Source: Brachycybe producta (lineage: Eukaryota > Arthropoda > Diplopoda > Playtdesmida > Andrognathidae). Taken from it: a stretch of DNA of 64,000 bases. The stretch covers positions 6,401,390 through 6,465,389 of the forward strand of contig JAUPFP010000002.1 of assembly GCA_036925085.1 (NCBI GenBank), given 5' to 3'. A model generated the notes under the pieces. It ran no database searches, was not told where the DNA came from, and saw only the letters and a list, made by a program, of their open reading frames with translations. The stretch's first letter is position 1. Each line of letters opens with the position of its first letter. Shown one piece after another: positions 11,501 through 19,584 of this stretch. A program made the translations under genes and the position numbers.

Positions 11501-12354
11501 TTAAACAACGTTCAAAGTCGTTCGTTTTTTCAACCCCATGTTGAATCCCATAGGATCAAAAACCATCCCACAAACATTTGAAAAACTCTCGTTAAAACTG
11601 ATTTAGAACAATAACAAAATAATCAGCACATACATTCATGTATTGGCTTCACGATGTTTCCTTTTTATAAATTTTGAAAAGGTCCTTCTATTTTTTAATA
11701 ACGTTTAAAATCGTACGTTTTTAAACTCCATGTTAAGTCCCATAGGACTAAAACACCGTCCAACAAAAGTTAAGAGAACTCTGATTAAAAATGATTTAGA
11801 GCAATCAGAAAAATTAGCACGTACTTACACGTGTTTATTGCCTTCAGGATTATTCCTTTTTCTAAATTTTAAAAGGGCTTTCTATTTTTAAATAACATTT
11901 AAAATCTTATGTTTTTTTAACTCCATGTTAAGTCCCATAGGAGCAAAAAAACCGTCACCCAAACATTTGAAGAACTCCCGTTAAAAACAACTCAGAACAA
12001 TAACAAAATAATTAGCACGTGCATTAATCTACTGGCTTCACAATGTTTTCTTTTTATAAGATTAGCACGCGAAATTATTTTTCAATTAATTATTATGTGA
12101 CTTCGAACCGGGAGAAAAAACGTTAAAAAACCGTTTTTCAATCAACAACGATCGCAGCGTCTACATTCGGAGAAATTTCGAACTAAACGATGTATCTAGC
12201 CTCTTAATGTAGGGGTGCACAAATGTTTTTTGATCTTTGAATGCTCTGCCTTTCAGGAGCAACATAACATTTTAGAAAAATGTATGTGTTTTGGAAACTA
12301 GAACAGGCCTACACAACTCGGTTGAGGATGAGGGCCATATTACCCCCTCCCCCT

Positions 12355-12385
<31 letters not shown>

Positions 12386-15300
12386 AAAAAGAAAATCCGA
12401 CACGGACCACAAGTATAATTTTTAGAATTAATACTTTATGTACAGTGTTATATTTTTTTTTAGTTTTTGTGAGTTACTATTTTAGCATTCCTTCAATTAT
12501 TAATTATTAACAGGTAATGGAATGCATTTTAATTAGAGGTAGGTTAGATTTAATAGCTTTACTTAAAAATAACACCCGTGAAATGTTGAATATTCGTGAG
12601 AAATGGCAATTTATGGTTTAGATTGTAGTACAATAGGGGTTTTCTCACATCAACTAACTAAAGCAAACTATTATATTTAATAGGTGGGCCAGTGGCCACG
12701 TTTGTGGTCTCATATCCAATTTTTCTTTCTTCTAATAGTGGCATTATGCTCTCCAACTAAGGGAAATCACATGAGCTAATTTGACCATAGTAAACTGCCA
12801 TTTTTCGCAAGTTGAAATTTTCACACTTTAATCGTTTTCATCAAGTGTAAACAGGACCTAAAGGAAATTCCTCCTACTTTGTTTTTTTTTATTTAAAACT
12901 CAGTCGATTTATATTAGAAGGAGTTGTAAGCAGGTATTATTTTTCAGTAAATTTGAACGTTTCTATTTAAAAATAAAGAAATTCCACCCATGTATAAAGA
13001 AATTATCCATAAAAGGAGAAGTGGTGGAACAGTTAGTTATAACTTGGGTATAAATGGGTTTAGTTATACACACCACTTGCAAAACATAAACGCTTTTATT
13101 TATTATCAGTGTCTTAACACGTGTGAAGTTAAACAGATTAAAAGCATTGAAATAAACAAACATAAAAGTCAAAATAGCGTAACAAAAGTTTTCAACGCCT
13201 TTTCTCTCTTAATACAAAATTGAGGTTCTATCATGTGGAATATATAGTGAGAGAAAGAAAATCAGGGGAGGGAGGGAGGGAAGGAAGGAAGGAAGCTTCA
13301 GGAAATTGCGGCTTGGTGCGTGTTTATGGCGAACCAAATGCATATCTCTTAACTAATATGCGACCCAGTCACTTAGAAGGGCAGCAATTCTAAATTATGT
13401 TAGCATTTTGCCTTTGCTTTGTATCACTTCCGGCTGTAAATAAAGCTTAATTTCGTACTGGAGTAATTAAGGAGGGTTTGATGAGTTGATGCAGCCGCAG
13501 ACTATTTGTTGTTGTTGTGCTTTGTAAGCAAACTTAGTCTGTGTTATATAAGGTGATGATGATGATGATGCTCTTGAATGTGATTGGTATGCTGGTTTTT
13601 GTGTGTGTGTGTGTTTTCATTCTACTGTCAATGGTGAACATTATATGTAATGAACCTCCTCCTGTGTTTGTTGTTCACATCTTCGAGTGAATTTTCTGAT
13701 TTCATTATACTATATCTACCTTTATTGCTCCATTATGTATGAGACATTGCACCGATTAAAAAAAAAGAGGAATCTACTGTTCCCTTTCAAATGTACTGTA
13801 TGCACAAGTAATAATCAGCAATTACTGTTTTGTTACAAAAGAATAGTTTTATACACATAATAATATTATGATTAGGATTGTTATGATTTATTGAACATAT
13901 TAAATTTTGTTATTTTAAGAGAGCAATAACGTTAATGGGGGTGTAGCAAGAATGATTTTAAAGCACAGTTTAAGTTGGGAATGAGAAAATCTCAATAATC
14001 ATTTGAAACTAGATGAGTAAACAAAGTTTAAAAGACAAGTTTCATAGTGGTATTTTTTTTTAAAGGAAAGTAACTTTTTTATGGTAGGTTGAAAATGGAC
14101 AAATTTGACTGTTCTGGATTCAAAATTATGACCGCCATTTGAAAAATAGCATTAAAAAGTTTATATGAAGACTTTCATTTTTTTTGAAAATTTTCCAAAT
14201 TTTCCTGAGTTCATTTGAGTGCTAAAACTTTTTAGTGCTTTTTTTTTTTGAAAAAATTTTACTGTTTTTTTATGTGTTTTTATGGTCCTCTGAAGTCTGT
14301 TGGGCCCGCCTGAGTTCATTTCAGTGCTTTTCAATGCATCTCTAGAGAAGACTTTGATTTTGTTTGAACATCAGATATGTAGAAACTAATACCTAGTACA
14401 CACACCTGATAATTTAAAAGCATTTAAATAATAAATGTGTTCTACACAGCCCTCTGTGAAGGACAAACAAACAAATATGTCGAATTCGATTTATTCAGTT
14501 AATAATCTCAAAATATTAAGTTAATACTTAAATATAATATATAAACTATTGACAAAATATTGATTTAGTATTTCAATTTTAAAATATTAATAATTAAAGT
14601 CAATTTTTATTTGGTTCCATGTCCTTAACTGGATTCCGTATAATTCACCTAAACACATTTAATTTGAATTCATTTAACGCATATGTGTACAAGGTATAAG
14701 CTATTCAATTAAAATGATTATGGAGTTTTCAGCCCTGGCAACCTTGGCCAATAATAATTAGAAATGTTTGTCCATGGAAATTAACATGGAAAACCTGTAA
14801 ATGATACAGGCAATTAGAAATCGGGACGAGCAGAAGTTGTCTCCGCCCTTTTTATTACGACCAGCAACTTCTAATTGGTTTGTTGTGTGGTTCGACGTTG
14901 AAAAGGGCGGACGGAGCATGTGACGTCAGACTACATAACCAACCAATTAGAAGTTGCGTTCGTCATCATAAAAAGGGCGGAGTCAATTTCTGCTCGTCCG
15001 GATTTCTAATTGCCTGTGTAACTGATCACATTATTATTTGAAAAAAAAAATTAAACATGATTTAAAATAATCATGAAAAAATATCATGCGGATTCATTTA
15101 TTCTTCCAGGTGAGAATAATGTTTGTTTGGTGAACAAAATACTTAACAAAGGCCGAGTTCAGTCTTAATTTAATTAACCAAGAATTTGTTTGGCTGTAAT
15201 TTGGTTAAAACGTCATCTTTATATCAAGTAAAACTTTATTAATGACATATTTCTGCAGAACAGAAGTTTAGTTGTGCTGGAACATTTTGCAAAATGTGCG

Positions 15301-17484
15301 ATCATACTTTATGGCGAATTTTGTTAAAACAAGTTTAATTCTATGACAACTACTATTGTTAAATGCTGAAATTAATTTTCTAAATGGGTGTAAAGTTCAC
15401 AAAAAAGTGCAAAAATTAGTTTAGATTTATGCAGGAATTTGCATTTGGGGGGGGGGGGGAGGGGGGTTGCATGACCTGGTTTAAAACGCGCGCATTCTTT
15501 ATTAATTTATCCGGTGCAGTAGGATCCAGTTTGCACATTCCATTTATAAATATTTTTGTGACGTCACTCGAATGAATAAGTTAATCTTCACAAATTCAAA
15601 AAAAAAAAAAAAACAGTTGTTGTGTGAAATGAAAGCTGCTAAACTTCTTTTTCATCTAAAACCGACAAAATATGTGATTATTGGAACAATTGTTATTTTT
15701 ATTTGTCGCAAAACTAATAATATTCGATCAGAATTTTCAGGGAAAGGTTTGAGCGAAATGTTGAATCAAAAATTTTGAATTTTTATGAAGACTTTTCATT
15801 CCTCGCTCCATTTGTCCTTTTTTTGGTTTCGTTGTAAGCTCGGTCAACTCCATAGTTTGTACCAAATGTTCTATCTGACCTTTGGTAATTATCACATTTG
15901 TGAGACGTCACTCGGATTGCTGTAAAATTTATGATTTTGTCATTTAGTCTGATAGAAAAATGATGTTAGCAAACGTTCTCAATAGTTTCAACAAAAGGGT
16001 TCCACAGACAATTAGAAATCGGGACAAACAGAAGTTGGCTCCGGATTTTTTATGACGATCGCAACTTCTAATTGGTTGGTTATGTAATCTGACGTCACAT
16101 GCTCCGCCCTTTTCAACGTCGAACCACGTAACAAACCAATTAGAAGTTGCCGGTCGTCGTGGCGGAACCAACTTCTGTATGTCCCGATTTCTAATTGCCT
16201 GTAAGGGTTCCTGACATTCTTTCGACATTAGCCTTTTTTTTTACTAGACAAAATGACGCAATCCTAAATTTAAGGTTAATTCAGATGACATAATCGAATT
16301 AAGTTCTTGCACTTATTATTTAAAAAGTGATATTTAAAAAAAATTCAGAATATTTTTTTAAGTAAATTTTTTCTCTTTTGAAATTAATGAATTTAATAAT
16401 GTGCGTAACAGGTAAATATTAACAGATTCGTTATGAATGAATTTTCAGTTTTCAAAAGAGCAATTTTATGAAATTTTAAATAAATAAAAAAATCTAAATT
16501 AAATAAAAATGATCCGGTTTTTTTATTTAAAAAAAATCTGCCCTAATATAAATATCTACAATAATATAAACTATTTAAACATTTAAATATGATTTAAAAT
16601 TATAACATGATAGTAAAATGTTAATAAACCGCAATAGTTTAACAAACAAAATACAATTTTAATAAACAATAAAATAGTTATTTCAACATCAGAACGCTTC
16701 TTTTTAAGCAACGGTAATTCTTATATATTTAAAGATTTACATGAAACTAAATGATTAAACGAAGTTGCATTAATAAATTTTATATTTTAAGTTTCGTTGT
16801 TTTTGTTTAGTCAAGATTTTTTACGGTATGTTTGTCTTTTTTTTTCTTCTTCAAACTGGTATAATTTAAAAAAAAAAATATTCTAAATTGCAACTTCGTT
16901 AATTCTTCATCTTTTAGAGGTTCAATTGAAATAAATCTTGAAATCCTTTTTGCTTAAAAAAATAAATCCTGTTTTCATTGTTTGAATGTAGCGTAGACCT
17001 AACTAATTTTTCTTAATTAGTATTTGTAATATTTCATATCGAAAAATCCTAACAATGCTTTTTTTTTTCTTCTCGTTTTTCAAATATTAGGGTTTTGAGA
17101 TGCTGGATCCATTTGTTCCGATAAGTGTCGACAATTATAATCTCAAAGAAATTCACAGTTGTTTAGACTATTATATCGACCGTCGTTGGATACAAGAAAA
17201 GGGTAATTTTCTTTAATGAATTATGTTTCCAAAATTTGCAACGACGAGACAGTGAGAGAGAGAAAGAGAGAGTGAAAAAAGCTGAAAAGACTATTTATCG
17301 GGTGCATTATAAATTCTTATGGCTTTCTTGATAATCTTTGAATTTACTTTTCAGTAATTGTTTTAATTATGGAGAGACAAATCTTTTAATATGACATTAT
17401 GCATTTATGAAGTTTTGGAAAGTGTGTTTGAATATTCGTTACCAGTTAGCAGGAAGAGACAAAATGGGAAACTCATATTTGGAA

Positions 17485-17562
<78 letters not shown>

Positions 17563-19483
17563 GAGAGCTGCTTATAATGAGACTTGTTATTGATCACAGA
17601 TCCGTAATTTATTATTAGGTCTGGTTATAGCTTTTTGCAGTGAATGCGATATGAAGGAGAAAGTGCGAGATAGAGATGTATCTGGGAAGGATAGGGAAAA
17701 TAGAGAGAGAGAGAGAGAAAGAAAGAAATGGAGAGAGTAGAGAGATAGATGGAGAAATGTGTGTGAGAGAGTGAGTGAGAGATAGAGAGAAGAGTAACTG
17801 GATGCTTTTCGTTTTTCGTATTTTTTTTTTACAAATCTGTCCTGTTCGCTTTATGTCATAGAGTCGTTAATCAAACTAATTAAATCTTGTGCAGTTCAGT
17901 GGCGATGAAACCAGAGTAGGCTTAGTTAGTTCCGCCTACGTTTACTCCTTCCTCATTCTTCGTTATTTTCATGCAAAAAAAAAAAAATTCCATTTCTGAA
18001 ACACTAGTGCGGAAGCTGTGTTTCTCAACCTGTTTTCTTGCACAAAACATTTCTTTGCAAGAAAAGATATTTTAAAAATTTCTATGATAGTAATTTTTTT
18101 CGTTTCAGCGTTAACGAGTTTCTACGAAAAATATTAAATGAAGTAATTAAAGTTTTTGTTTCGATCTTGTACTTTTGAGTTAGCGAAGCGACTAAAATAA
18201 CCAGGTCTTTACATTTATTCATTAAAAATAAGATGCACGTAGGTCTGCGTAACATAATGCATTACTAGCTGCAAACTATCTGTTCCGGGGTACTGAAGTT
18301 TTGCAAACGTCGGGTAAACGGAGAAAAATTGAAAATTCTAACATAGCCCTGAAGATTATCTAAAAATGGCCAAACTGGTCAAGCAAATTATATAACATGG
18401 TGTTTTCTATGATTTCTGACAAATAGATGAAAAGTTGTCCACATTGCTAAAAAAAAACGTTGGGAACCACACTGTTGGTAGAGAGAAACACTTCAATGCT
18501 AACAGAGAAAACGATGTTTGATCATGAATGTAGTGAGTAGTGAGCGAGAACTGCTGCTATATTGCATTTTTTTGGTTAAAAACATCAGAACTTATGTTTT
18601 GGCCTTTGTCACTCATGTTGACATTTTATATCCATGTCTTTCTGTGAAATGGATTCGCAAACATGTTTATTGCATTTGAATTCATTGCACAAGTGGCGAT
18701 TTTACTGAAATGAGAATGTTTTAATTAAATGGTTGACGTCTGACCTCAGATAATGCTTATTTAAAGGCTCATCATCATTCACGTCCCCACCCACCTTCAC
18801 TCTTCATGACTGTTATATAATGTGGAAGTGTTAAACGGATGGTAGGACCAAGTGTCAAGTCTGTTTTATTTTTAGACATCGTGTAGACAAACAAGAAGAA
18901 CGCTTTTTGAAGCAATTCAAGGATTAGTTTAAAGATTTAATATTCTTAACGATATCTTTAAAAAATTAAGCTTTTTATGACAGTTTTAAAACGAGAATTA
19001 TCGTTTTTGACATTTAAAGTTGAAAATTTCAACCTTCGTTTACTTTTCTAATTACGATGGGTTTAAAGTGTAAACGGCCACTCAAACTGTGGTTATTCTG
19101 TTTTTCAAGTGCAAAATTAAGAGAAAGTAAATTTAAAAAAAAAAAAAAAATTACTGGAAAGGTAGGTTAACAATTATTTACTGCAATAACTTGCAGCTAA
19201 TGCTGCAACGGGTCCTTAGCATTGTAATCTTAATGATTGCTAAGTCATAGCTCAGGTAGTGCTAAAAGTCATGAAGTTTTAATATGTAGTTTCATGTAAA
19301 ATAAAGGTTGGTGAGTTTAGCATTAGCTTTGACTTAAAAATCATTAATACAACTCAGAGTATACTTTAAATTAATGTTTTTTTTTGTATATTCTTAGGTA
19401 TGACTAACGAAGGAAAGGAACAGCTTATATTTTTAAGCGGCTACAATCCGGCAAAGTTGGTTCAAGTTTGTGCACCCTACTAA
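2269..19483 (+). CDS. DAP3: Mitochondrial small ribosomal subunit protein mS29 (DAP3), complete split gene
   Basis: Thirteen coding exons join in frame to a 403-residue protein (human DAP3 is 398): 2269-2276, 2348-2513, 2585-2689, 2762-2870, 2957-3049, 3511-3647, 3727-3807, 3889-3968, 5753-5834, 5915-5974, 6063-6155, 17091-17202, 19398-19483. All introns are GT-AG and the phases agree. mS29 is a GTP-binding protein of the mitoribosome small-subunit head, also linked to apoptosis in mammals. Landmarks are a basic, hydroxylated N-terminus (residues 1-35, mitochondrial presequence-like), MVRKPALEV (human MVRKPALEL), the P-loop GVNGSGKT (131-138), [10 protein letters not shown] after it, [10 protein letters not shown] (264-273, the Walker B region), KREDRSL, the motif [20 protein letters not shown], and a C-terminus ending QVCAPY (human HQCAYL). 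No frame break or missing motif was seen. Exon edges were set by hand against recalled human DAP3. Confidence 0.93.
2585..3968 (+). CDS. DAP3: DAP3 coding exons 3-8 (P-loop and central domain)
   Basis: The exons are 2585-2689, 2762-2870, 2957-3049, 3511-3647, 3727-3807 and 3889-3968. Exon 5 carries the P-loop. Exon 7 needs the AG at 3725-3726, not the nearby AG at 3730-3731, because only the first keeps the frame and yields [17 protein letters not shown], which mirrors the human KYVWNKRESTEKGSPL region. Introns are short, 72-461 bp. Confidence 0.9.
4213..4390 (+). mobile_element. tRNA-derived SINE with a conserved tail module
   Basis: A box-A-like segment (GGCAGCACAGTGGAGG) is followed by a box-B-like GTTTCGAATCCCGGC, the arrangement of an RNA polymerase III promoter from a tRNA. 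Downstream, TCAGGCAGGGGAGCCGGTCG then TAAAACA and GCCAAATC closely resemble the conserved tail seen in fish and invertebrate SINEs and their partner LINEs (recalled as GTCAGGAAGGGCATCCGGC, GTAAAAC, GCCAAATC). The spacing between boxes is shorter than in an intact tRNA head, so this copy is degenerate. It lies in DAP3 intron 8, sense orientation. Confidence 0.65.
4554..5636. repeat. Nested foldback element in DAP3 intron 8
   Basis: The outer ends are inverted (TTATACCTCGTTTC at 4554 and its near-complement ending at 5636). Inside, roughly 5047-5300 is an imperfect palindrome: GTGAATCCACTGATAAGTTT on the left is mirrored by AAAATTATCAGTGAATTCAC on the right, with a centre near 5180 (CATAGACGA... 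TCGTCTATG). No coding sequence was seen. It is probably one non-autonomous DNA element or two nested ones. Confidence 0.5.
4901..4914 (+). promoter_or_regulatory. CTCF-like motif, exact consensus match
   Basis: CCAGTAGATGGCGC fits the CTCF core CCASYAGRKGGCRS at all 14 positions. It lies in DAP3 intron 8 inside the foldback 4554-5636, so it may have been brought in by that element. Confidence 0.5.
5753..6155 (+). CDS. DAP3: DAP3 coding exons 9-11
   Basis: The exons are 5753-5834 ([19 protein letters not shown]), 5915-5974 ([16 protein letters not shown]) and 6063-6155 ([14 protein letters not shown]... to LLDKE). The donor at 5835 (GTACGT) was chosen because it keeps phase 0 into the FRKM exon. 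Each segment follows the recalled human order without gaps. Confidence 0.9.
6500..6765. repeat. Dispersed repeat, copy 1 (second copy near 32375-33140)
   Basis: Shared landmarks with the copy near 32.4-33.1 kb are GCAGAATTACAT, AGCCAATAG, AAAGCAGAAATGTAGAG and a final TTTTCTGCTT segment. In the second copy the halves are separated by about 500 bp, probably an insertion. The class is not clear. Confidence 0.45.
6872..7435. repeat. TTAA-associated dispersed repeats (GTGTAAACG family)
   Basis: The segment begins near a TTAA with TCTGATTATTCTGTTTTTCA and ends near 7191 with the inverse (AAACGGAATAACCACAGTTT) followed by ACCCACCTTAA. A second such end is at about 7385-7431. Related pieces occur near 19060, 21555, 51550-51810, 53360, 56690 and 63455. 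The repeated arrangement of TTAA next to inverted ends suggests a short DNA transposon family. Confidence 0.45.
8755..9020. mobile_element. Non-autonomous hAT element with 8-bp target duplication
   Basis: The ends CAGTGTTTCTCAAAC and ATTTGAGAAACACTG are near-perfect inverted repeats of a classic hAT type. The flanks are ATCTGGAA (8747-8754) and ATCTAGAA (9021-9028), an 8-bp duplication with one mismatch, the hAT hallmark. There is no coding capacity over 266 bp. Confidence 0.8.
9030..9280. mobile_element. Second hAT-like non-autonomous element
   Basis: AGTGGTTCCCAAC at the left is mirrored by TTTTGGGAATCACTA at the right, and phrases such as GCGACCACAGC and CGCGGCACACC are typical of this hAT type. 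It is immediately adjacent to the element ending at 9020. No clear target duplication was found. Confidence 0.55.
9313..9520. mobile_element. Truncated pogo/Tigger-like element
   Basis: CAGTAGAGCATCGATTATCG right after TA is the form of a pogo-type terminal repeat. The phrases ATTATCGGAATT and GGGAGTTCGATTATAT recur internally. The far terminus was not found, so the copy appears truncated. Confidence 0.4.
10560..11116 (-). mobile_element. mariner-like element with long sub-terminal inverted repeats
   Basis: The ends share GGGAAATTTGCAAAA in inverted orientation. Inside them, about 100 bp at 10625-10725 is repeated inverted at 10945-11045, with shared landmarks TGCATTTAATAATGAAA, GAATTAATTTTACAAACTAT and AACGATCACATCGTT. 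The middle encodes a transposase remnant on the minus strand. Length is about 557 bp. Confidence 0.6.
10732..10932 (-). pseudogene. Remnant of a Tc1/mariner-superfamily transposase (DDE C-terminal part)
   Basis: The 66-codon minus-strand frame reads [20 protein letters not shown], then [18 protein letters not shown]. This is the familiar block after the second catalytic Asp in mariner-like transposases of invertebrates (FLWGYLKSxVY, LKxRI, IPxxML). The expected PRSPDLTPCDFF part is garbled to [10 protein letters not shown], and the N-terminal two thirds are absent, so it is not functional. Confidence 0.65.
11304..12203 (-). mobile_element. TTAA-flanked non-autonomous element, copy A (900 bp)
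   Basis: TTAA (11300-11303, 12204-12207) brackets the inverted ends GAGCCTAGATCC and GTATCTAGCCTC. It is inverted relative to copies at 25437 and 37739. The interior has about three imperfect repeats of roughly 185 bp, each with a CCATGTTRARTCCCATAGG phrase (about 11535, 11728 and 11922). No ORF of note. piggyBac also uses TTAA, but these ends do not start with its usual CCC. Confidence 0.75.
12351..12391. repeat. Homopolymer block C(n) followed by A(n)
   Basis: A run of C interrupted by T and A passes directly into about 15 A. It is low-complexity sequence and generates a spurious poly-Pro/poly-Lys frame. Confidence 0.9.
14388..14698. mobile_element. Short inverted-repeat DNA element, copy 1
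   Basis: It is near-identical over about 300 bp to 56939-57229, with shared blocks such as CAGCCCTCTGTGAAGG, AGTTAATAATCTCAAAATAT, ATGTCCTTAACTGGATTCCG. In the better-preserved second copy the ends are inverted (ATACCCTCGACACACAT and ATGTGTGTCGAAGGTAT). Confidence 0.7.
14806..15017 (+). mobile_element. Inverted-repeat element with 9-bp target duplication, copy 1
   Basis: The ends ACAGGCAATTAGAAAT and ATTTCTAATTGCCTGT are perfect inverted repeats, and the inversion extends inward through AGAAGTTG, GGGCGGAG and CCAATTAGAAGTTG. The flanks GTAAATGAT (14797-14805) and GTAACTGAT (15018-15026) are a 9-bp duplication with one mismatch. A 9-bp duplication suggests a Mutator-like (MULE) MITE. Length 212 bp, non-coding. 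Confidence 0.8.
16004..16202 (-). mobile_element. Inverted-repeat element with 9-bp target duplication, copy 2 (inverted)
   Basis: This is the same family as 14806-15017 but its interior is in the opposite orientation. The flanks are perfect 9-bp repeats, AAGGGTTCC at 15995-16003 and 16203-16211. The two copies lie about 1 kb apart in DAP3 intron 11. The spurious minus-strand ORF over it is not a gene. Confidence 0.85.
17091..17202 (+). CDS. DAP3: DAP3 coding exon 12
   Basis: The translation [19 protein letters not shown], then [18 protein letters not shown], matches the human [20 protein letters not shown] region closely. It is preceded by a T-rich tract and AG at 17089-17090 and followed by a GTAATT donor. 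It stands alone after a 10.9-kb intron. Confidence 0.92.
17489..17558. repeat. (GA)35 microsatellite
   Basis: Thirty-five uninterrupted GA dinucleotides. The alternating Arg-Glu frame it opens is an artefact. Confidence 0.98.
18016..18475. mobile_element. Possible hAT-like element
   Basis: GTGTTTCTCAACCTGTTTT at the left and CGTTGGGAACCACACTGTT at the right both resemble hAT termini, but they match each other poorly and no target duplication is obvious. It may be two partial elements. Confidence 0.3.
19398..19483 (+). CDS. DAP3: DAP3 terminal coding exon 13
   Basis: The translation [18 protein letters not shown], then [10 protein letters not shown] and stop, aligns with the human EEGKKELLFLSNANPS C-terminus. 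The acceptor is TTCTTAG at 19391-19397. The phase-1 junction with exon 12 makes a Gly codon. Confidence 0.92.
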
Positions 19484-19578
19484 ACTCCAAAAGGCTGATT
19501 GGTGAGAGTCACAGGTGACATAAGTTTGTATTTTTTTGTTTTGTTTTGGCTTTTTTTCCTGTTTTTCTTATTTCCGTA

Positions 19579-19584
19579 AATAAA
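19579..19584 (+). terminator. DAP3: Candidate poly(A) signal of DAP3
   Basis: AATAAA lies 95 bp after the DAP3 stop codon, a typical distance for a short 3' UTR. Confidence 0.5.

Larger units (their letters stand above)
6156..17090 (+). other. DAP3: DAP3 intron 11 (10.9 kb), filled with mobile-element remnants
   Basis: No exon-like coding segment was found on the sense strand. The intron holds TTAA-flanked elements, two hAT-like elements, a pogo-like end, a mariner-like remnant, a 900-bp TTAA element, two inverted copies of a short inverted-repeat element and simple repeats, listed separately. The sense strand shows long T and A runs. Confidence 0.8.
17203..19397 (+). other. DAP3: DAP3 intron 12
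   Basis: No exon-like coding sequence. It holds GA-rich microsatellites (17251-17275, 17489-17558, 17700-17800), a possible hAT-like element and a GTGTAAACG-family end near 19060. Confidence 0.7.
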
